Source: Brevibacillus brevis (GTDB lineage Bacteria > Bacillota > Bacilli > Brevibacillales > Brevibacillaceae). From it: DNA of 64,000 nucleotides. The position numbers were made by a program, and so were the translations under genes. Positions 17,864 to 26,020 of this stretch are shown here, in pieces; the first letter of the stretch is position 1; each line of letters opens with the position of its first letter. The stretch is from NCBI RefSeq assembly GCF_900637055.1, contig NZ_LR134338.1, positions 4,925,001 through 4,989,000 on the forward strand, given 5' to 3'. The notes beneath the pieces were generated by a model that had not been told where the DNA came from, ran no database searches, and was given only the letters and a program-made list of their open reading frames with translations.

Positions 17864-18391
17864 TCAACGGCCCCAGGCATCTTCTCGGATGCGTTCCATC
17901 CAGCGCATCTCTGCTTGCAAATGCTCAATGGCTCCGATCAGAATCGTTCGTGCTCCCCAACTAAGCCTCTCTCTTTTTTGCTCCTGAATCGATTCCAATA
18001 ATCCAGCTAACCGTCTTACCTCCCGGATGTTAACTTCCAAGGCCTCATCCATTTTCTGTGGATCACCGTACGATGCAAAAGTAAGAGCTGCGTAGATCGG
18101 ATTGGTCAGCTGCATCGGTTTTTGCAGTTCTTCCAAGAGAAGCTCTTGAAATTGCTCTTCGCCTTTTGGCGTGATCCCATACATCGTCTTATCTGGGCGG
18201 CTAGTCTCACGAATGACTTCTTTGACCTCAATCATCCCGCTCTTTTCCAGTTGGTCGAAGGCATAGTAAAGGGAACCTTTGGCGTATTTCATGTAACAAT
18301 CCATTCCCCTGGCCTTCACCTGCTGCTGAACCTCGTAGGGATGCTTCTCCCCTTCCATCAGCAATCCCAGAACAAGCAATTTTAGACTCAT
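17864..18391 (-). CDS. PadR-family transcriptional regulator
   Basis: 175 residues: an N-terminal PadR winged helix (LGLLMEGEKHPYEVQQQ... GSLYYAFDQLEKSGMI, then YGITPKGEEQF) and a C-terminal dimerisation coiled coil. It starts 12 bp after the multidrug exporter gene ends and is in the same transcript. PadR proteins next to exporters normally repress them and are released by a toxic ligand. AGAGGAGAA precedes the ATG. Confidence 0.88.
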   Translation of the reverse strand: MSLKLLVLGLLMEGEKHPYEVQQQVKARGMDCYMKYAKGSLYYAFDQLEKSGMIEVKEVIRETSRPDKTMYGITPKGEEQFQELLLEELQKPMQLTNPIYAALTFASYGDPQKMDEALEVNIREVRRLAGLLESIQEQKRERLSWGARTILIGAIEHLQAEMRWMERIREDAWGR

Positions 18392-18403
18392 GACGATTCT
18401 CCT

Positions 18404-19927
18404 CTATCCGCGTTCCAGTTTCGGTTTCGGTGCGGAAGGCGATTTCGCCAGCGCCCGATCATTTCCCATCAGCAAAATGCACACGAGAGCAAGAACAGCA
18501 GGAACGAGCGCCCACATAAACGTATTCGCAATCGAAGAAGCGAGAATATCGATCATTTGATCCAAAACAGGAGCCGGAATGGATTCGCGTGCTTCTGGTG
18601 TCAAAATCGCTCGCGGGTCCGTAATGGCATTCGTCATCTCTTGACCTCCGAAGGCAGAGAACATGCCGTTTTCAAACGAGTTGCGTTGCAAGATCCCAAA
18701 CACGGTGATCCCCAATGTCATCCCCAATGAACGGGAAAAAGAGTTCGTCGAACTGGCCGAGCCTCTTTGTCGCATATCAAAGCCATGAATCGCTGAAATT
18801 CCCAAGGTGGAGAAAGAAAAGCCCACGCCAAACCCTGCAATTACCATATAAAGCGTAACGATCGAACGAGGAATATCAGGCGTCAGTGTACTCAAAAGAA
18901 AAATACCTGGTATGAAAAAGACTGCGGACAGAAGCATAATATTGCGGAAGCTGGTCTTCGTCGTCAGAAATCCGCCTAGCTGGCTGCCGGCAACCGAGCC
19001 GAGCATCATCGGTGTCAACAGCAATCCGGCATTCGTCGCTGAACCACCATATACCCCTTGGATAAAAATCGGCAGGTACACCGTAGCAATAATGAAAGCA
19101 GCTCCATACAACAGTGCAATCGCATTTGTCGTAGCAAATAACCGCTTCTTGAACATGGAGAACGATATAATCGGATCAGATGCCCGCTTCTCGACAAATA
19201 GAAAAATCACAAACAACAAGAAAAAGGAAGAGAACAAGCCGATAATCTGCATCGAATCCCACGCGTATTGATTGCCGCCCAGCTCCAGTGCAAACATCAG
19301 ACTCACTACAGCACCGACAAGCGTAATCGCTCCCCACCAGTCAATGCTCTGCTTGCGGTATTCCAGCGACTCCTTGTAATACATCGAGATCAACCAGAGG
19401 GACACCGCCCCAATCGGCACATTGATGTAAAAGATCCAATGCCAGCTGACATATTCCGTAATATACGCTCCAAGCAATGGGCCAAATACACTGGAAGTAC
19501 CGAATACAGCTCCGAAAAGTCCCGTCATCTTTCCGCGCTTCTCCGGCGGGAATACGTCAAAAATAATCGTGAAGGCAATCGGCATCAACGCTCCGCCGCC
19601 AATCCCTTGAATCGCGCGATAAATGCTCAACTCGACGATGCTGTTTGCCGTCCCGCATAAAATGGACCCTAACAAAAATACAATAAGACCAAATACGTAA
19701 AAACGTTTTCGCCCATACATATCGGAGAGTTTGCCAAAGATCGGCATCCCCGCCATCGTAGCGACCATGTACGCTGATGTCACCCAAACAAACTTATCCA
19801 TGCCGCCCATCTCGCCGACAATCGTGGCCATCGCCGTCGCGACAATGGTATTGTCCATGGAAGCCATCAGGAGACCAAGCAGCAGCCCCGCCACCACCAT
19901 ATTCACTTTACTTTCTCTTGCTATCAT
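18404..19927 (-). CDS. MFS multidrug exporter, DHA2 (EmrB/QacA) type, 14 helices
   Basis: 507 residues with 14 hydrophobic segments. Motif A-like GKLSDMYGRKRFYVFG and motif C-like GAVFGTSSVFGPLLGAYIT mark the DHA2 drug:proton antiporters. Motif D1-like MASMDNTIVATAM is near the N-terminus. ATG 19927 has AGGAGGG 8 nt upstream; the frame's earlier start (19951) has none. It is transcribed first with the PadR regulator behind it. Substrates are not readable from sequence. Confidence 0.9.
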   Translation of the reverse strand: MIARESKVNMVVAGLLLGLLMASMDNTIVATAMATIVGEMGGMDKFVWVTSAYMVATMAGMPIFGKLSDMYGRKRFYVFGLIVFLLGSILCGTANSIVELSIYRAIQGIGGGALMPIAFTIIFDVFPPEKRGKMTGLFGAVFGTSSVFGPLLGAYITEYVSWHWIFYINVPIGAVSLWLISMYYKESLEYRKQSIDWWGAITLVGAVVSLMFALELGGNQYAWDSMQIIGLFSSFFLLFVIFLFVEKRASDPIISFSMFKKRLFATTNAIALLYGAAFIIATVYLPIFIQGVYGGSATNAGLLLTPMMLGSVAGSQLGGFLTTKTSFRNIMLLSAVFFIPGIFLLSTLTPDIPRSIVTLYMVIAGFGVGFSFSTLGISAIHGFDMRQRGSASSTNSFSRSLGMTLGITVFGILQRNSFENGMFSAFGGQEMTNAITDPRAILTPEARESIPAPVLDQMIDILASSIANTFMWALVPAVLALVCILLMGNDRALAKSPSAPKPKLERG

Positions 19928-19996
19928 TCTTTCACCCTCCTGAATGGTCACATCAAAGTACTATACATTATTATATTCAAATTTGACTATATATCG

Positions 19997-20030
19997 AAAA
20001 AAACTGCTCCTTTTTCTCGGAGCATTTTTT
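19997..20030 (-). terminator. Terminator after the Ala/Pro/Lys-rich membrane protein gene
   Basis: TGCTCC and GGAGCA arms flanked by A- and T-runs on both sides, so it works in either direction. It lies just past the 20040 stop. Confidence 0.75.
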
Positions 20031-20039
20031 CGCGCTTTA

Positions 20040-20702
20040 TTATCGCCCGAATGGTGACGGGCTAAATGGGGATGGCTGCTGGGGCTGTTGGGCTTGATTG
20101 CCCTTCCACATTTTATACGCCGCTTCTGACATCGGCTCCACTGTCGGCTTAATCTCTCCAGTGAAGGGATTTTTATCATAGGGCAGGTTAAACGTCCGTG
20201 TCCCATCGCTCTTACGCAGCAAAGAACCATCCGACAGCCTTACCCAATTGCTTCCTGGTCCTCCATCGTCTACGACATAGAGGCCGTTATCATCCCAGGC
20301 CGGATACGTTGGTACGTTATTTACCGGAGAACGTGTAGTCTGTTTCTTGACTGGTTTTGTTGCGGTTTTCGTCTTTTGTGTTTTCTTGTTCGGTGTGCTC
20401 GTTTTAGCAGCTGCTACCGCTTTTGCTTTTGGCTTTCCTTCGCTTTGTTTCTGCGCTGACGCTGGCGCAGGTGCTGACACAGCCTCAGGCTTTTCAACCG
20501 GATAGGCGGAAGCGTTTGCGGCGCGCGGACCTTGATTGGCCAAATCCATAGCGGGCTTTGCAGTCCCTGCTTTTTGCGAGACAGATGCTGTTTTTGTATC
20601 CGTTCGTCCATCTGTTTTTACCGCGTGAATCAGTGTCGGCCACAAATAGGCGTTGAAGCCTAGTAAAGCGACCATCAAAGCAATACCTATGATTTTTTTC
20701 AT
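20040..20702 (-). CDS. Membrane-anchored or secreted protein with disordered linker, unknown function
   Basis: 220 residues. An N-terminal hydrophobic helix (MKKIIGIALMVALLGFNAYLW) acts as signal anchor. A long Ala/Pro/Lys/Thr-rich disordered region follows, then a compact C-terminal segment (about 145-200) with YPAWDDNGLYVVDDGG and FNLPYDKNPFTGE, and a Pro/Gln-rich tail. I do not recognise the C-terminal domain. The start is ATG 20702, with AGGAG 8 nt upstream; the longer frame to 20744 lacks a ribosome site. Confidence 0.7.
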   Translation of the reverse strand: MKKIIGIALMVALLGFNAYLWPTLIHAVKTDGRTDTKTASVSQKAGTAKPAMDLANQGPRAANASAYPVEKPEAVSAPAPASAQKQSEGKPKAKAVAAAKTSTPNKKTQKTKTATKPVKKQTTRSPVNNVPTYPAWDDNGLYVVDDGGPGSNWVRLSDGSLLRKSDGTRTFNLPYDKNPFTGEIKPTVEPMSEAAYKMWKGNQAQQPQQPSPFSPSPFGR

Positions 20703-20775
20703 AATAAGGACTCCTATGACTGAATGATTGTGGTAATAGAGCAATGACTTCTGGCCTATATCAAAAGTTTAGACG

Positions 20776-20800
20776 ATTGGAAGAAAAAAGAAAACACCTT
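20776..20800. repeat. 25-bp repeat, left copy, at the edge of the beta-lactamase island
   Basis: This 25-bp A-rich sequence (starting ATTGGAAGAAAAAAG and ending AACACCTT) recurs exactly at 25962-25986. The two copies lie just outside the metallo-beta-lactamase gene and the blaR1 gene. Confidence 0.85.
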
Positions 20801-20805
20801 ACATA

Positions 20806-20850
20806 AACAAACTCCTTCTCATGTTGGTCTTGAGAAGGAGTTTGTTTTGA
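20806..20850 (-). terminator. Terminator after the metallo-beta-lactamase gene
   Basis: ACAAACTCCTTCTCA pairs with TGAGAAGGAGTTTGT, a 15-bp stem with a 9-nt loop. The minus-strand trailer is only moderately T-rich (TTTATGTAAGG). Confidence 0.78.
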
Positions 20851-20857
20851 AGGAGAT

Positions 20858-21676
20858 TCATTTCAGAGCAGTTTCTTGCTCCTGGGAATGTTGTTTGATT
20901 AGCTCCATGGTGTGATCAAGTAAGTTTTTGCCTCCCGTTTTCCCATGTCCAGGTACAACGGTTTCGACCTGTGGATATTTTTCGATTACCTTCTGAACGG
21001 AGTCATCCCACTGCTCTACATTGGCATCTGAAAGATTTCCGAGGTCGTTAGCACCCAATGCTTTGACGAAGCATCCACCGAATAATATTTTGGATTGGGG
21101 AAGCCAAACGGTAATGTTATCTTTCGAATGCCCTTCCCCAGGATAATAGGCTTCTAAGATGGTGTCGCCTACCTTTATTACCGGCTTTTCATCAAGTGTC
21201 GGATTGGGAGAAGGATATCCATATTCTTTCGCTAGTTTTGCCGTCAAACGTGTACTGCGTACGTCTATTTTTTGATCGAGTAAAGCCCGGATACCTGAAA
21301 TGCTGTCATCATGTGCATGCGTAATCAGAGCCAGTACAACGTCTTTCTTCCAATGCTTCTTGATCATCTGTAATAGCTCTTCCGTTTTTTGGTTGTCCCC
21401 CCAGGCTGTATCAATCAGGACGACTCCTTTGGAAGTAGAAACGATTACGCCATTGTGGTCATAGGTTGTGCCATTCCACTCATGATAGGATGTATGTAAC
21501 CATACTTTGTCATTTAATTTTGTTAACACAATGCTTTTCCCTGGATTGGTAATCTGAGTGGGACTTGATGTTGTAGCTTGGGCAACCGTTTGATCAGAAA
21601 AAGATGTCAGAGCAACAGCGACTGTCAGGAACAAACTACATACAGCTTTCCCTATCCAACCCTTATGAGTCTTCAA
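20858..21676 (-). CDS. Subclass B1 metallo-beta-lactamase
   Basis: 272 residues with a signal peptide (cleavage near residue 33). All B1 zinc ligands are present: His120-x-His122-x-Asp124 (HAHDD), His183 (GEGHSKDN), Cys202 (GGCFVK) and His244 (PGHG). It resembles Bacillus BcII and should hydrolyse penicillins, cephalosporins and carbapenems. TTG at 21676 is preceded by AAAGGTGAG. It lies 42 bp after the FHA/winged-helix gene with no visible terminator between, so it probably shares a transcript with that gene and perhaps with the class A gene further upstream. Confidence 0.93.
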   Translation of the reverse strand: MKTHKGWIGKAVCSLFLTVAVALTSFSDQTVAQATTSSPTQITNPGKSIVLTKLNDKVWLHTSYHEWNGTTYDHNGVIVSTSKGVVLIDTAWGDNQKTEELLQMIKKHWKKDVVLALITHAHDDSISGIRALLDQKIDVRSTRLTAKLAKEYGYPSPNPTLDEKPVIKVGDTILEAYYPGEGHSKDNITVWLPQSKILFGGCFVKALGANDLGNLSDANVEQWDDSVQKVIEKYPQVETVVPGHGKTGGKNLLDHTMELIKQHSQEQETALK

Positions 21677-21718
21677 ACGAATCTCACCTTTCTAAATTGG
21701 ATTTTACTTTTCCCTGTT

Positions 21719-22402
21719 TCAAACATCTAGGCGATATCCATATCGCGGAATCGTCATGATTTGCTGCCCGTAGCGCCGAAGCTTTTTCCTTAATCGATAC
21801 ACGAGCGCATTGACTTCCACTCGTCCAACATCTGGGACATTCCCTTCATGCAGCATTCGCTCCGGCCAGACTGTCAGCATAATTTCTTCAAAACTAACGG
21901 CATTGTTCGCCTTTTGGTAGAGAAGCTTCAGCAGATCCATATCTTTTCCGGTCAAATGCAGTCTGGTCCCGTCGACACGAACTTCTCTTCTCTCCAGATG
22001 AATCTCTAAACCTGGCAAAAGCGAATCGCTCTTTGGCTGCGTGAAAGGGAGCTCTACCGTATCATCCAGTCTATTGACCTCTCGTAAAAAGACGAGCTCT
22101 GCTACCCCTTTTGACAAGCTTATTTGATCCCCGTGACGAAGAATGTGAGAGGAATAATGAAGCGGCGTCCCGTTTACCTCTGTGCCATGCTTGCTTTCCA
22201 GATCGATAATCTTGTAATCGTTCCCGATCCTTTGAAAGGCTGCATGCATTCTCGAAATGTACGGACTGTTAAATGTAATGTCCAGTTGAAAACTAGTCCC
22301 CCTCCGACCGATTGTACAGCGATCCTTGGTGAGATATTTGCGCGTGGCAAATTGGCTGGGGTCCCCTTTTTTTACGAGTAAGTATGCACCGTTGTCTATC
22401 AT
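21719..22402 (-). CDS. FHA domain / winged-helix transcriptional regulator
   Basis: 227 residues. The N-terminal FHA domain has GRRGTSFQLDITFNSPYISRMHAAF with the phosphopeptide-binding Ser-Arg-Met-His (about residues 50-53) and the later HGTEVNG. The C-terminal half (about 130-227) is an OmpR/PhoB-type winged helix (LTGKDMDLLKLLYQ ... VEVNALVYRLRKKLRR ... IPRYGYRLDV). FHA domains bind phosphothreonine, so a Ser/Thr kinase may signal to it. It sits between the two beta-lactamase genes: 27 bp after the class A gene and 42 bp before the metallo gene. GAGGTGATC precedes the ATG. The architecture is unusual for a firmicute regulator. Confidence 0.82.
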   Translation of the reverse strand: MIDNGAYLLVKKGDPSQFATRKYLTKDRCTIGRRGTSFQLDITFNSPYISRMHAAFQRIGNDYKIIDLESKHGTEVNGTPLHYSSHILRHGDQISLSKGVAELVFLREVNRLDDTVELPFTQPKSDSLLPGLEIHLERREVRVDGTRLHLTGKDMDLLKLLYQKANNAVSFEEIMLTVWPERMLHEGNVPDVGRVEVNALVYRLRKKLRRYGQQIMTIPRYGYRLDV

Positions 22403-22429
22403 CTGGTGATCACCTCACTGGTTGATCTA

Positions 22430-23344
22430 TTACGGTTTTGCAGCCGTCAGTGCTTCAACAGCAACCTTCGTAGCTTCAGCAATGAGCGCATCATCATAAG
22501 TGGCGTCCTGCTTATCTCTGCTAGACAACACTGCAATGACAATGGGCTTTTTATTCGGTGGCCATATGATACCTATATCGTTTCGCGTTCCATAGCTTGC
22601 GGCTCCCGTCTTATCTCCGACCTTCCAGTCTTTGGGGAGGCCCGCCCGAATCAACTTGTCTCCCGTCGTGTTGCCTTGCAGCCACTCGATAAGAATCGTC
22701 TGCTTGTCAGACGGCAGCACATCCCCTACCGTATAGGCTCTTAAGCTCGTTGCAAGTGCTTTCGGTGTGCTTGTATCGCGAATATCTTCTGGTTTAGCCT
22801 CGTTCAATTCTGTCTCATAGCGCTCGGATGTCGTCACACTATCACCAATCTGTCTCAGGGCTGATTCAAAGCCTTTAGGTCCACCCAGTTCTTTGAACAA
22901 CAGATTTCCCGCCGTGTTGTCACTATAGCGAACCGCGGCGTCTGCAACCTCGCGAAGAGTCATCCCGGTCGCTACGTGTTTTTCTGTGATGGGTGAATAA
23001 GTCACGAGATCATCCTTCGTGTAGGTGATGACTTTGTCTAGCTCTTCCAACGGTTTCTGATGCAAGACTGCACCTGCGGCTAAAGCCTTGTACGTAGAGG
23101 CAAAAGCGAATCGTTCATCCTGACGGTAAGCAACTGCCAAATCTGTTTCGGTGTCAATCGCATATACGCCGAGCCTCGCATCAAACTTGTTTTCCAGCGC
23201 AGCGAACTTTATATCCATAGCAGATGCTGGCGTTTCCGTTTTTACGACAGGTGCTTCTGGAGAAGAGCAACCAGTGAGCGTGAGAAGCGTGAGAAAAATC
23301 GTTTTCACTGTGAATCCGAACAGTCTAGATTGATAAACTTTCAT
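22430..23344 (-). CDS. Class A serine beta-lactamase, lipoprotein
   Basis: 304 residues with a lipobox at Cys26 (LTLTGC). Catalytic motifs are complete: Ser83-x-x-Lys86 (STYK), Ser141-Asp-Asn143, Glu177 with Asn181 (ETELN, the Ambler 166/170 pair) and Lys245-Thr-Gly247. It should be a penicillinase anchored to the outer leaflet, of the BlaP/BRO-like Bacillus group. The start is ATG 23344 with AGAGG upstream; TTG 23353 overlaps that site. It is preceded by a consensus promoter with three BlaI-type operators. Confidence 0.93.
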   Translation of the reverse strand: MKVYQSRLFGFTVKTIFLTLLTLTGCSSPEAPVVKTETPASAMDIKFAALENKFDARLGVYAIDTETDLAVAYRQDERFAFASTYKALAAGAVLHQKPLEELDKVITYTKDDLVTYSPITEKHVATGMTLREVADAAVRYSDNTAGNLLFKELGGPKGFESALRQIGDSVTTSERYETELNEAKPEDIRDTSTPKALATSLRAYTVGDVLPSDKQTILIEWLQGNTTGDKLIRAGLPKDWKVGDKTGAASYGTRNDIGIIWPPNKKPIVIAVLSSRDKQDATYDDALIAEATKVAVEALTAAKP

Positions 23345-23380
23345 GGATGACAAACCTCTTTCTAAGAAGATATAACCCCG

Positions 23381-23398
23381 GTATTACATGCGTAATAC
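23381..23398. promoter_or_regulatory. BlaI-type operator 1
   Basis: A perfect dyad, GTATTAC-atgc-GTAATAC, matching the Bla/Mec box core (TTACA...TGTAA family). It lies in the untranslated leader of the class A gene. Confidence 0.82.
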
Positions 23399-23401
23399 AG
23401 T

Positions 23402-23415
23402 ACTACATTTGTAAT
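23402..23415. promoter_or_regulatory. BlaI-type operator 2
   Basis: The dyad ACTACA-tt-TGTAAT, one mismatch from perfect, centred between operators 1 and 3. It contains the ACA..TGT core of BlaI/MecI sites. Confidence 0.75.
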
Positions 23416-23432
23416 CAACAGATTTCACGATA

Positions 23433-23461
23433 ATATTACACGCGTAATCCACTTGTGTCAA
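23433..23461 (-). promoter_or_regulatory. Promoter of the class A beta-lactamase gene (sigma-A type)
   Basis: On the minus strand, TTGACA and TAATAT are separated by exactly 17 bp, a near-perfect vegetative promoter. The spacer holds a BlaI-type operator. Transcription should start near 23426, giving a leader of about 80 nt with two more operators in it. Confidence 0.82.
23434..23449. promoter_or_regulatory. BlaI-type operator 3, inside the promoter
   Basis: The dyad ATTAC-acgc-GTAAT overlaps the -10 hexamer and the -35/-10 spacer, so bound repressor would block RNA polymerase directly. Confidence 0.82.
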
Positions 23462-23505
23462 TCTCCTTTTTCTCGCAAGGAAATGTGCTGCATCCATCCT
23501 TTTTT

Positions 23506-23578
23506 GAAAAAAAGACGCCCTTTCAAGAAAACTGGATAACCGTAAATGGTTTTTCCCAGTCAGCTTGAAAGGGCGCAC
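23506..23578 (-). terminator. Terminator after blaI
   Basis: GCGCCCTTTCAAG pairs with CTTGAAAGGGCG across a structured interior, followed on the minus strand by TCTTTTTTTC. It insulates blaR1-blaI from the class A gene. Confidence 0.85.
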
Positions 23579-23579
23579 T

Positions 23580-23978
23580 CTATTTTTTAGGATGATCGGT
23601 CGATGCTTGTTTCGCATCCAAAATGGAACGTAGCTCCTGAATCTCCTCGTCCGACAAAGATTCCTTCTGAATGAATTGGACGAGCATTGATTTTAGAGCC
23701 CCGCTGTAAATCCGCTCCAAAAATGACTTTGCCTCGGCGTGCTGGCATTCATTTTGTGAGTACAACGGATAAAACGTATAGACTCTTTGGTTTTGATTGA
23801 CTCCAACGGCATTTTTTTGAACCAAACGATTCAAAAGAGTACGTACTGTTTTTGGGTTCCAATCCGTTTGACCTTGCAAGGAGGAAATAATCTCGTTGGC
23901 CGTCAGCGGTGACTTTTCCCATAGCACGTTCATGACTCGCCATTCCGCTTCTGAAATACTTGGCATGGATGTAGACAC
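23580..23978 (-). CDS. blaI: BlaI/MecI-type repressor
   Basis: 132 residues: the winged-helix repressor of the BlaI/MecI/CopY family, with ISEAEWRVMNVLWEKSPLTANEII, WNPKTVRTLLNRLVQK, and a C-terminal dimerisation part (SLSDEEIQELRSIL). The protease-cleavage region of BlaI is expected within the C-terminal helices. GTG 23978 has AAGGGGGAG upstream at good spacing. It follows blaR1 by 43 bp. It should bind the three dyads upstream of the class A gene. Confidence 0.93.
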   Translation of the reverse strand: MSTSMPSISEAEWRVMNVLWEKSPLTANEIISSLQGQTDWNPKTVRTLLNRLVQKNAVGVNQNQRVYTFYPLYSQNECQHAEAKSFLERIYSGALKSMLVQFIQKESLSDEEIQELRSILDAKQASTDHPKK

Positions 23979-24021
23979 GGAAGTCTCCCCCTTTCGAAAA
24001 TAATGACTGTAAGAGCAAAGG

Positions 24022-25791
24022 CTAGTAGAGACCTTTCGCTTTCAAAATAGACAAGGTTATTTCTGCTGCTGCAGGTCCATTCGCGTCATCTTCGTTTTGT
24101 ATATTTGTAGCAAAGAAGTAGATGCCTTCCTTGTTCTCTACATACCCGACAAACCAACCGTTCACATCTTTTTGATTGACGGTGCCCGTACCTGTTTTCC
24201 CGGAAAGGATCGAACCCGCCTTTTCCGATAACCGGATGGAGTCTTTCACCGCCTGGATATTGTTTTCTTGAAAGCCAATCTGGTTCGTATAGAACGCTTT
24301 TAATATTTGTACCTGCTCCACCGGAGAAATCTTCAAGGAAGATTCTATCCAATATTCGCCGATTCCACCAGATGTATTGGTATTCCCATAGTTCAATTGT
24401 TCCAGAAAAGCTTGAATCATATCCGGAGAGATGCTCTTATCCATCTCTTTAAAATACCAGTTCGTGGAGTTTCGCATCGCTGTCAATAGATCTTGATCCC
24501 GGTTCCACTGCTCATATGGATAGTGGATTCCATCCCATTTGAACAAGGAATCTTCGCTCGAAATCACACCGGCCTCCAAACCAAACAAGGAGAGAAAAAT
24601 CTTGTAGGTGGAGTTCGGTGAAACTCGTTGTGTACTTCCTGCCTCGTTGTAGATCCGATACTGGTCGGCTTTCAAATCATATAAGACAAAACTGCCTTCG
24701 AAGCCACCGAAATAGTTGTCCAAATCCTCGTAAATGGTTCGATCATGTTGAAAATGATAGCGACTGCGATCGTCGGCTAGAGCGGAACCAACCAGAACCT
24801 GACTGGCAACCAAAACGACCATCATGAGAAAAATGACTGTACTTTTCAACTGCAACAGCTTTGATTCGGCCTTGTGGGATGCGATTTTCTCGATTCGTTT
24901 TTTAACTGCCTTCTTGGAACCGTTTAACTGATTGGCCAAAACGACATTGCCGGCTCGACTTTCTTTATCCAAAAACTTAATGATGGTATGACCATATTCC
25001 ACATAATTTCGCTTGTCTAAAAAGTTCAACACAGCTACATCACAAGCAATTTCACGGTCCACTCTCATTTCCCGAAAAGCAAGCCAAACCAATGGATGGA
25101 ACCAATACAAAAGCTGATACACGACGGTCACATAGTTCATGACGATATCATGGTTTTTCTGGTGCATGAGTTCATGCAAAAAGATGTACTTCATTTCATT
25201 GATCGACAGCCATTCATCAAAATGACTGGGAAGGACAACATACGTCTTAAAAACGCCAAACGTCATCGGAGATTTGACCTGATTGGATTCTGCCAACACG
25301 ATGTGCCGCGTTATTTTTACATCCTGCTTGCATTGTTCAAACAAATCGATAATTTCTTGATTGGTGATCACAGATGCTGTCCGCTTGATCTGCTGGATTT
25401 TTAACCAGGCAGATGACGTGATTAAAGCACAAACGATCATGCCGACTACCCATATGCTGACGAAAATCGTAGAAAAGGAGTCCGGTGTATAGCGACTTAC
25501 CGACAACGTTAAATCCTGTACCCAATTCGCATTTTCAAAGGCAGTAGCTTGCGCAGCGAGCGTCGAGCTGCCAGCTTCATGACGCTGATTCATGCCTGAA
25601 ACAAAAAGATTTCCAAAATCAAAAAAGGATTTCGGGATAAAAGCTGGCGTCAAAGCGACCAGCAAGAGAAACCACAAATTGTACTTCCATCTAGCCGACA
25701 GCTGGGAGCGAAATACTTTTCGAATCAAGAAAATAAGTGCGATCGTGCAGGAAGAAACGATCACGCTTATCACCACATGGTTGACGAACAT
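24022..25791 (-). CDS. blaR1: BlaR1-type beta-lactam sensor and antirepressor
   Basis: 589 residues. An N-terminal membrane metalloprotease domain (peptidase M56) has the zinc motif His206-Glu-Leu-Met-His210 and several membrane helices. A last helix near 315-335 leads to the extracellular class D-like sensor domain with Ser394-Thr-Tyr-Lys397 and a KTG near residue 540. Acylation of Ser394 by a beta-lactam would trigger cleavage of BlaI. It is transcribed ahead of blaI. No BlaI-type dyad is visible upstream, unlike most bla systems. Confidence 0.93.
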   Translation of the reverse strand: MFVNHVVISVIVSSCTIALIFLIRKVFRSQLSARWKYNLWFLLLVALTPAFIPKSFFDFGNLFVSGMNQRHEAGSSTLAAQATAFENANWVQDLTLSVSRYTPDSFSTIFVSIWVVGMIVCALITSSAWLKIQQIKRTASVITNQEIIDLFEQCKQDVKITRHIVLAESNQVKSPMTFGVFKTYVVLPSHFDEWLSINEMKYIFLHELMHQKNHDIVMNYVTVVYQLLYWFHPLVWLAFREMRVDREIACDVAVLNFLDKRNYVEYGHTIIKFLDKESRAGNVVLANQLNGSKKAVKKRIEKIASHKAESKLLQLKSTVIFLMMVVLVASQVLVGSALADDRSRYHFQHDRTIYEDLDNYFGGFEGSFVLYDLKADQYRIYNEAGSTQRVSPNSTYKIFLSLFGLEAGVISSEDSLFKWDGIHYPYEQWNRDQDLLTAMRNSTNWYFKEMDKSISPDMIQAFLEQLNYGNTNTSGGIGEYWIESSLKISPVEQVQILKAFYTNQIGFQENNIQAVKDSIRLSEKAGSILSGKTGTGTVNQKDVNGWFVGYVENKEGIYFFATNIQNEDDANGPAAAEITLSILKAKGLY

Positions 25792-25961
25792 GCTACCTGT
25801 CTCCCTCCCTTCTTACACAGGGCCATCTAGATAAAAATAGAATCCGTATCAATATTTCCAGAGCAACAGGAACGCTCTTCAACCTGACAGGATTCTTCTC
25901 TTCGCATAGCACAATTAGCTTCATTATGTCAAAAACGAGATCACGATACAAGTTTTCGTCA

Positions 25962-25986
25962 ATTGGAAGAAAAAAGAAAACACCTT
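25962..25986. repeat. 25-bp repeat, right copy
   Basis: An exact copy of 20776-20800. Here the end of the repeat is part of the terminator stem at 25978-26010; in the left copy the sequence diverges at that point. Confidence 0.85.
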
Positions 25987-26010
25987 CTTTACAATGGTAA
26001 GAAGGTGTTT
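25974..26010 (-). terminator. Terminator of the FAD oxidoreductase gene
   Basis: AAACACCTTCTT pairs with AAGAAGGTGTTT around a 9-nt loop and is followed by TTCTTTTTTC on the minus strand. The 170 bp between here and blaR1 is non-coding and holds a possible promoter for blaR1 (TTGACA near 25935-25945 on the minus strand). Confidence 0.88.
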
Positions 26011-26020
26011 CTAACCTGAT

